Source of the DNA: an uncultured archaeon
GTDB taxonomy: Archaea; Thermoproteota; Nitrososphaeria; Nitrososphaerales; CALBXV01
DNA length: 11,389 nucleotides
Assembly (NCBI GenBank): GCA_937890045.1
Contig: CALBXV010000231.1
Location: 1 to 11,389, forward strand
Reading direction: 5' to 3'
Part shown: piece after piece, positions 8,501-11,389 of the stretch
Position numbering within the stretch: the first letter of the stretch is position 1
How the letters are laid out: each line of letters opens with the position of its first letter
Notes under the pieces: model-generated
What the model was told of the DNA's origin: nothing
What the model saw: only the letters and a program-made list of their open reading frames with translations
Database searches by the model: none
Made by a program: the position numbers and the translations under genes

Positions 8501-11193
8501 TTGCACCAGCTGGGCATAGGGCTTTTTTTGATTATACGGATGGCGTATTTAATGACCATAACATCAATGATCTTCTAAGGGCTCTTGACTCCCTTGAAAG
8601 AAACACTATGGAAAAGTTTGATGAATTTGATAAAATCAATAGAATAATAGCACACCATAAGGAAGTTATAAGAATATTAAAAGAAGAAAAGGGGATTTCT
8701 TATACATCCCCTAAAATACAGAGGGTAGTGAAAAAAATAACAGCAAAAAAACTAGAAAGAGATGAACTTGGGATGGGTGAAGTTACTGTTGTGGAAAAGG
8801 GTGAAAAAAATGATGCTATTGTATTAAAAAACCCCACCAGGGAAGAATTTAAAAGCGAGCTAGATAAGGCAAGAGGTCCCGTGTTGACAGCGTTCTGGAG
8901 AGATGACCAGAATGCTTTAAATACGGCAGTAAAAAATGGATTACCTGTAAAATTTAGAAAACTGGCACAGGAAACAAAGGAATTAAATATAAAAATGGCT
9001 GACGCTCTTTTTAAAGAAGGGCATATAAATTCACTTACATATTGGAGGATGTATGGGCAGTATGTACATTATATGTATCTGATGAATTTGACAGATGAGG
9101 CAGTTAAAGATTTATACAACAGCCCTGAAGCTCTATCTAGAGGGCAAGTTGAGGGCTATCTACTACAAAGAAGCAATTTAACACCTGCAGAAAAGGAACG
9201 ATACGCTCAAATAAAGGACATGAATATTGTTCAGTCTGTTGGGATAGGCCAGACGTTGGCAACTCTGTCCCACCATGACTGGTATGGGCGATTAACCGAT
9301 CCCAGAATAGGGGCTATTATAGACTTTAATCTGATTCCTAATGTAGATAAATCTACAGGGGGACGTTATATAATTAGATTAGAAATGGATGACGAACATC
9401 GTAGGGTATACGAAGATTTTTTACAAACTAGGCTTGGTGTTCTGACTAAAAAAACAGTAATAGAAAACGAACGTGTAGAAAACCCTACGCCTATGCAACT
9501 TGCGGCAGATGTAATCACGCTGGAGAATACAATAAAAAAGGCAAGAAAACTCGACATCTACACCAAGGGAAATGTAAAGGCCATGGAAAAACTTTTAGGG
9601 CAATTAAAAGAAGCTTATGCCCCATTAGCTACGCACTTAAAGAAGGATGGTTTGGATTTAATCAAGGACTATGTAGTGATGGGCAAGAATTACGGAAAAC
9701 TAAACGGAGAATATTTACATAAAATCATACGTGATGATATGGTACCGCTTGAAGAAGATTCTGCCAATAAAGGAGAGGTGTTTAGGTTTTTAATGAAATA
9801 TAATGCCCAAGCTACTATGTGGTTTAAAGCGGGAAAGGTAGCTCTTAACCCTCCGACAATTACCAGGAATATAATTTCCAATCTACTTCAAAATAACATG
9901 AGAGGCCGACCACTTACTCATATCCCTCTTGATTTTTTCTTTGCATTAAAGGAAAGAGCGGCAGGGGGAAAGTACCATCAGATGGCTATTGAGACTGGTA
10001 TATATAAAGGAACTATGTTAGAAGCTGAATTTAAGGATTTGTTAGATGATTTTACAAGAACAGATGCACATAAAACCTGGTTCAGATTCACGGCTTTTAT
10101 AGCTAAAAAAGCAAAGTACTATGGTCTTATAGATGAGGTGGCAAAGCTTTCAATATTCATGCAGTTAATGAAAACAGGCCCCCTTAATAAGTGGGGAATG
10201 ACTACTGGGAAAAAAATAGACAAATGGGAAGCTGCATTAATAGCAGTTAAATGGGGGATGGATTATTCCCAGGCAAATAGAAGTATTAAGAATCTAAGAA
10301 AGTGGCTTATGCCATTTGTGACTTACCAGTATAAAATAGCCCCTCTTATAGTGGAATCCCTTGCTAAAAGACCGTGGGTAATAGGGAAATGGGCGGCATT
10401 TTTTGGTGTATCAGCTCTTAGTATTCCGTCTATCGCCAGTGAAATATCTAAAGCACTGCTTGGTATAAGCGATGAAGAGTGGGAGGAATTATTAAAACAA
10501 TTACCTGATTTTATAACCAAGAACAGTACTTTTATACCAATACCAATACGGTCTAAAGAAGGTAAGGTAATGTGGTTTGACCTAATGTACTTCATGCCCT
10601 TTGGTACATGGTTTTCCGTATTAAAAGGGTTATCACAGGCAGAAATTGCAGAAGTGTATAGAGAGATGGGTGTGAGCAACCCCTTCCTTACCGTAACAAC
10701 GGCATTGGCTTCAGCAGCAGGCGGTAAGCCAGCAAAGGATCCGTTTACCCACCAGGACATATATAACGCTGTGGACACACCACTAGAAAAGTTTCATAAA
10801 ATATTTTCATGGATGCATAACGTAGTAACCCCTAGCTGGATGGAAAACATCACTTATTCTGGTGCACCAAAGAAGGGTCCCTTACCCCTTACTATTGATA
10901 TGTTTATTCATAAGTATAAAGGTAAAGAGTGGCGTGATAAATGGGACAGGTTGATGGGATGGGAACAGGTATGGAGATGGTTTGGTATTAACCCTTATAT
11001 TTTCAGCGAAAGACAATCATGGGCTATTATTAAAGCAAAAGAGGCTTATCTCCAGAAGCAGTATAATAAGAAAATACGTGGATTAAACTATACTGAAGAC
11101 AGGGAAAAAATAGATAAAATAACGGAATGGTATTGGCGATTAAGAGCAAAAATTAGTGAACCTAAAGGGGCTGCACGTAAATATCATCTATAA
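2554..11193 (+). CDS. Giant phage polyvalent protein with embedded tyrosine-recombinase and zincin-like domains
   Basis: A single uninterrupted frame of 2879 residues, very roughly 330 kDa. Parts in order: a helical N-terminus; a phage-type segment at about 136-222 with DGVPTLIP; hydrophobic stretches at about 305-335 and 545-566; a charged, disordered-looking linker at about 749-796; an unrecognised helical region; a tyrosine-recombinase-like domain at about 1195-1500; a zincin-like region at about 1690-1830 with HEFLH; a long helical region at 1870-2400 containing YGKLNGEYLH; and an LPD38-like C-terminus from about 2410, with a hydrophobic segment at about 2608-2636. There is no cysteine. 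It holds the position of T7 gp16 but is more than twice as long as that 1318-residue protein, and no lytic transglycosylase domain is seen. A role as a virion protein ejected into the host is inferred from neighbours, size, hydrophobic segments and the polyvalent-protein pattern. Existence of the gene is near certain; domain calls vary and are listed separately. Confidence 0.9.
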   Translation: MATLHEYVMARMNRNELDLLDDEEKDYFTRAVHAGLIKPPQKDIPPPKPYVDTRYDAEGYVKHSLKYGSAAWNQFSSDLAKEGKYDIFRVVPEDKGYNFLPEQHRPFPWRESPPRYKVLPKGTRMREERGWDTFRQKIGHKGPQKMTDGSGRVVSDYPYQSSLIRDGVPTLIPLITTNTTPEEMRHLLSGKEPTGDIIKGAEAFALGRIQEGLSPFYAGAGSEKLSPIRSYNALVNHDIPKSQSKIKALFRGLGEGATVEFPRMTGQALKFIGADKLGQMLVNWSDKQATTLFGSKPEYDEFTRIIYEAGKIVATSAIPGGISATGTRLLLGIGIRFKRIKEMQGTIRELLKEHRVYKEGVKRGKGYPYGAVSKTQKGHIFNEANKRWNYIKEQGRLLRKEKEGFKRIQKATIRAIGLEMATFFGMSAKETTEDTAWARIEKLERQGNYEAADAIRETLWWAPYLTGLIEATGEYFGTKYLAKLFMVSEAEILAKTSNEYVYRLLSNIFKTVPVEMGTEAGQQFGQATTEKYTDIRPDAEIWREVISVLGPAGVAALMFGGVSGVANIPRAQLSIAEEQRKQRFKATADERAIHREKIDKEFKRYQGMDDEQLYNIMENVMGLNNEIIGEYVLKPLNNNLPEDLKKAYVRHFITRTLANLSSFDKITTEKDFIRRILIESYMTDTGVELGQATIFSRIKETELMMAKSLGIPIDEEKKYTNDHFIKEIYKKYQNEYKDEYAEVVKGMEANKARRAEDNLQALTSTTKRDKGDKQGAAQNEADKIAERQDAADGPFFSMTYHAVSGIGVTPELIQQAAGVKLTYLSEETVSNLSSTQLVHAAYQQEVLRGNTFMAGVIKEAWEEATGKKKPTEEEWGKQNKKKAAEYFIKHPADFKKTVSFLVEKEELIITRKGSISQRVSAFKAKRKRLIKNDEEYLKEERLEETLKKIQNIRDKIAPWLDGKMISPMNLFYFMEHQSFIRSRDNWSDVLSPRLYMEGESQVWLSEIRRAGVIEEINHIIAKEFNTKEPPKEGKKTSVIHKDDPLNIFNEDDLTKFAARESKGKKSPTGTEAVIRRVVVRIDNMITKEGLEELFDESSGRLKSKKQIKEEGNEGRIEELEDMVRSLIKNAKDAQHGYKFLDEIQDGGWQWQAQQKPIVMEDLATETEIVTHQALIAKSLPFEAEEALYITMIHDAILAEKAAIRLILEGGIDKEVLKQAVIKNYIANRDLLLMGLPLLSGVRGQDLNTLEWASVNMDTAEVLNVIKAKTRTYSTKIAEQNQPLLKILLNKYKESYQLLLKYNSELVDSIKNTKELKKTSTPLDQEYNRHGIKFTLEEDTLSLLFLELDETGKVQVYQDGYVGQKSKRFVMGAGSKQYKYGLKEPEYVSLRHDTNNNQIKKIYENIVYNVVVKLGGGHFKDQNRKEFIVGENEKLGSWFNKWYYEINPKTHLPRHTFTFNMYGLGYKQKQVADMMGHSPKDKEMKALTAYGEYESRRWDKVMRFYKIYNTQVSSQEALDLTFKNKDETTEAMYQFDHLEDINPHLRALVEEDHRGINFFPLLFEFRLDSKFTIGLSYDSNNLTNEKWSFKASIENLGFFNVTEEQLEGLIYRPGLAKEILSILNSAYKDTSWLKDYQSFDEIDKVGMEAEKIKKDTKKMLDIAREEDLTSKGMFTQATFKKWMATTGQMFIKHFGLSTPLNISFSEERKVVDPNSELGNIILEEHGYSKEKIDAFKKSGRKILIKGSYEAVLDNRGRRRVDIRLWYGANEETAIHEFLHQFIQEGGKAKGITEKMNINSIIDQEVAVDLLTKRVMKKYRWTGLYSFGFKINVGGITKATGEVVRLGPKLYKAAEIDTAVEIKDLSTVYWETVENNDITEGYQPKMVLSNKLIDDFINARVTNEEVADTLNKAILREEEIKARNARWIVRLGMKWWRIRKFFEFFMGMEVFTHSKFIMLVRQMKQAGISRSDKLIREWEERAKGLAPAGHRAFFDYTDGVFNDHNINDLLRALDSLERNTMEKFDEFDKINRIIAHHKEVIRILKEEKGISYTSPKIQRVVKKITAKKLERDELGMGEVTVVEKGEKNDAIVLKNPTREEFKSELDKARGPVLTAFWRDDQNALNTAVKNGLPVKFRKLAQETKELNIKMADALFKEGHINSLTYWRMYGQYVHYMYLMNLTDEAVKDLYNSPEALSRGQVEGYLLQRSNLTPAEKERYAQIKDMNIVQSVGIGQTLATLSHHDWYGRLTDPRIGAIIDFNLIPNVDKSTGGRYIIRLEMDDEHRRVYEDFLQTRLGVLTKKTVIENERVENPTPMQLAADVITLENTIKKARKLDIYTKGNVKAMEKLLGQLKEAYAPLATHLKKDGLDLIKDYVVMGKNYGKLNGEYLHKIIRDDMVPLEEDSANKGEVFRFLMKYNAQATMWFKAGKVALNPPTITRNIISNLLQNNMRGRPLTHIPLDFFFALKERAAGGKYHQMAIETGIYKGTMLEAEFKDLLDDFTRTDAHKTWFRFTAFIAKKAKYYGLIDEVAKLSIFMQLMKTGPLNKWGMTTGKKIDKWEAALIAVKWGMDYSQANRSIKNLRKWLMPFVTYQYKIAPLIVESLAKRPWVIGKWAAFFGVSALSIPSIASEISKALLGISDEEWEELLKQLPDFITKNSTFIPIPIRSKEGKVMWFDLMYFMPFGTWFSVLKGLSQAEIAEVYREMGVSNPFLTVTTALASAAGGKPAKDPFTHQDIYNAVDTPLEKFHKIFSWMHNVVTPSWMENITYSGAPKKGPLPLTIDMFIHKYKGKEWRDKWDRLMGWEQVWRWFGINPYIFSERQSWAIIKAKEAYLQKQYNKKIRGLNYTEDREKIDKITEWYWRLRAKISEPKGAARKYHL
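2959..3219 (+). other. N-terminal phage-type segment of the giant protein (GRVVSDYPYQ / DGVPTLIP)
   Basis: Residues about 136-222 hold GRVVSDYPYQ, then DGVPTLIP (166-173), then an alternating A/G helix ending in GLSPFYAGAG. Segments of the form 'basic residue, DG-x-PT-x-x-P, then a helix rich in A' recur in phage virion and cell-wall-contacting proteins, from memory of such sequences. The function is not known, and no catalytic residues can be pointed to. Confidence 0.35.
4186..4251 (+). other. Predicted hydrophobic or membrane-active segment of the giant protein
   Basis: Residues about 545-566 (VISVLGPAGVAALMFGGVSG and onward) have no charge over roughly 20 residues and are glycine/alanine-rich, with charged helices on both sides. 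It could cross or insert into the host inner membrane during DNA ejection, as proposed for core proteins of T7-like phages. It could equally be a buried helix. Confidence 0.45.
6136..7053 (+). other. Tyrosine-recombinase-like catalytic domain within the giant protein
   Basis: Residues about 1195-1500. Box I reads LLSGVRGQDLNTLEW, matching the family's 'tGlR..EL..L.W' with R1242. A beta-hairpin follows with KAKT (K1268 the best candidate, K1266 the alternative) and then QPLL. Box II reads HLPRHTF with H1450 and R1453; then MMGHS with H1476; then TAYGEY with Y1489 as the probable nucleophile (Y1492 the alternative). All six catalytic positions, R-K-H-R-H-Y, are thus present in order. In the family these residues cut and rejoin DNA through a 3'-phosphotyrosine link. 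Two oddities: about 208 residues separate R1242 from H1450 against about 96 in XerD or lambda Int, and H to Y is 13 residues instead of 9. No clear core-binding domain is seen upstream. The domain call is strong; activity and substrate are unknown. Confidence 0.8.
7621..8043 (+). other. Zincin-like metallopeptidase region within the giant protein
   Basis: Residues about 1690-1830. HEFLH at 1774-1778 is an HExxH zinc-binding motif on a predicted helix. It is preceded by strands (VDIRLWYG) and a hydrophobic lead-in (TAIHEF), the usual zincin arrangement. E1803 in DQEVAVDLL, 25 residues after the second histidine, is a candidate third zinc ligand, in the style of ImmA/IrrE-type peptidases where an E-x-x-A-x motif follows. 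Zincin-type peptidases are a known component of phage and plasmid polyvalent proteins, such as ArdC-type proteins. It might cut host proteins or process the giant protein itself. A chance HExxH is possible, but the context argues against it. Confidence 0.6.
9781..10623 (+). other. C-terminal LPD38-like (large polyvalent protein-associated) region
   Basis: Residues about 2410-2690. The visible pattern is KVALNPPTITRNIISNLLQN, then a helical stretch with YGLIDEVAK, then DYSQANR (from D2570), then LMPFVTYQYK (MPF at 2586-2588), then a hydrophobic helix at about 2608-2636. This order of an 'NP.T..RN..SN' helix, a 'DYS' motif and a 'PF..Y' motif is what I recall for LPD38 at the C-terminus of very large phage proteins. 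The family name is from memory; the motif order is seen directly. These domains have no established biochemical role. Confidence 0.55.
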
Positions 11194-11194
11194 A

Positions 11195-11302
11195 ATGAAA
11201 ATAACACTACGTGATATACTATTACTAGGTGTCGTCATAATACCAGTATTTATATTTGCACTGGTACTGACGGTAACAGGCTGGTTTAAAGGTGCTAATT
11301 AA
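11195..11302 (+). CDS. Small single-span membrane peptide, 35 residues
   Basis: ATG at 11195, one base after the TAA of the giant gene, ending at TAA 11300-11302. Residues 1-7 are polar with K2, R6 and D7; residues about 8-29 are strongly hydrophobic with one proline (P17); the tail WFKGAN is short. It therefore looks like a one-span membrane peptide. There is no proper Shine-Dalgarno close to the ATG (the nearest, AAAGGGG, is about 25 bases upstream), so expression would rely on translational coupling with the giant gene. In T7-like genomes, small membrane lysis proteins sit downstream of the core-protein genes, but this is shorter than the T7 holin (67 residues). It may be a holin-like or ejection-associated peptide; no family is recognised. 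Confidence 0.6.
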   Translation: MKITLRDILLLGVVIIPVFIFALVLTVTGWFKGAN

Positions 11303-11305
11303 ACC
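11283..11305 (+). terminator. Possible weak stem-loop at the convergent gene junction
   Basis: GGTTTAA (11283-11289) and TTAAACC (11299-11305) can pair as seven base pairs around a nine-base loop, and both converging stop codons lie within this hairpin. It is A+T-rich and has no run of T after it on either strand, so it is a weak candidate for a two-way terminator and may be chance. Confidence 0.2.
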
Positions 11306-11389
11306 CACCTTCCTTGGTAATCTCAACAGGCAGTACCATATTCTGCATTGACAGCTGTGCAAATGCCTCAACATCAATGTCATCTCTAT
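11295..11389 (-). CDS. C-terminal end of a convergent gene, unknown function
   Basis: Read on the minus strand from the right edge, one frame is open for 30 codons and ends at a TAG (11297-11295). The visible C-terminus reads AFAQLSMQNMVLPVEITKEG followed by GFN. The coding strand is purine-rich like that of the other genes here, and the peptide has a normal mix of acidic and hydrophobic residues, which favours this frame. One plus-strand frame is also open over part of this stretch, but it lacks a start with a binding site. The gene's last eight bases overlap the end of the small membrane peptide gene. The function cannot be judged from 30 residues. It marks where transcription direction switches, probably the end of the late virion operon. 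Confidence 0.55.
   Translation of the reverse strand, partial: RDDIDVEAFAQLSMQNMVLPVEITKEGGFN

Noticed and set aside
8690..8712. Inverted repeat AGGGGAT / ATCCCCT with a nine-base loop, like a terminator hairpin.
   Set aside because: It is inside the giant coding frame, with no T-run after it and no gene boundary nearby.
10323..10778. A 151-codon open frame on the minus strand, the longest antisense frame in the window.
   Set aside because: It lies wholly inside the giant gene, opposite its well-supported C-terminal region, and is best explained as a codon-bias shadow.
11241..11266. Inverted repeat TACCAGT / ACTGGTA with a 12-base loop.
   Set aside because: It lies within the small membrane peptide gene, has a long loop and no T-run; likely chance.

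Overview
The window looks like part of a bacteriophage genome, most plausibly the late virion (DNA-ejection) module of a podovirus-type phage. The DNA is visibly A+T-rich, by eye only and not counted. ATA and AGA/AGG codons are frequent, the standard bacterial code fits, and the ribosome binding sites are Shine-Dalgarno type. The host cannot be named from the sequence. No integration site, tRNA, CRISPR array, insertion sequence or origin is visible.

Layout on the + strand: the 3' end of a GNAT-fold protein (to 380), a 716-residue coiled-coil-rich protein (383-2533), a giant 2879-residue protein (2554-11193), and a 35-residue single-membrane-span peptide (11195-11302). These are packed with gaps of 2, 20 and 1 nt and read as one operon. 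A convergent gene on the - strand enters from the right edge, and its stop overlaps the end of the small peptide. No stretch of 300 bases lacks a gene.

The order (GNAT-like protein, then a protein of about 720 residues, then a very large protein) recalls gp13/gp15/gp16 of T7-like phages, the internal core proteins ejected into the host with the DNA. This is an inference from order, size and domain type, not a homology result. No gp14-like gene lies between the first two genes.

The 2879-residue protein is the main item. Its last third looks like the phage 'large polyvalent protein' class, with a C-terminal part resembling LPD38. Its middle carries a near-complete tyrosine-recombinase catalytic signature (R1242, K1268, H1450, R1453, H1476, Y1489), followed by a zincin-like HEFLH motif at 1774-1778. 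It and the 716-residue protein contain no cysteine over 3595 residues, while the 125 visible residues upstream contain four. Together these suggest an enzyme-loaded protein threaded through the tail into the host, possibly delivering a recombinase or DNA-strand-joining activity and a peptidase with the incoming genome.
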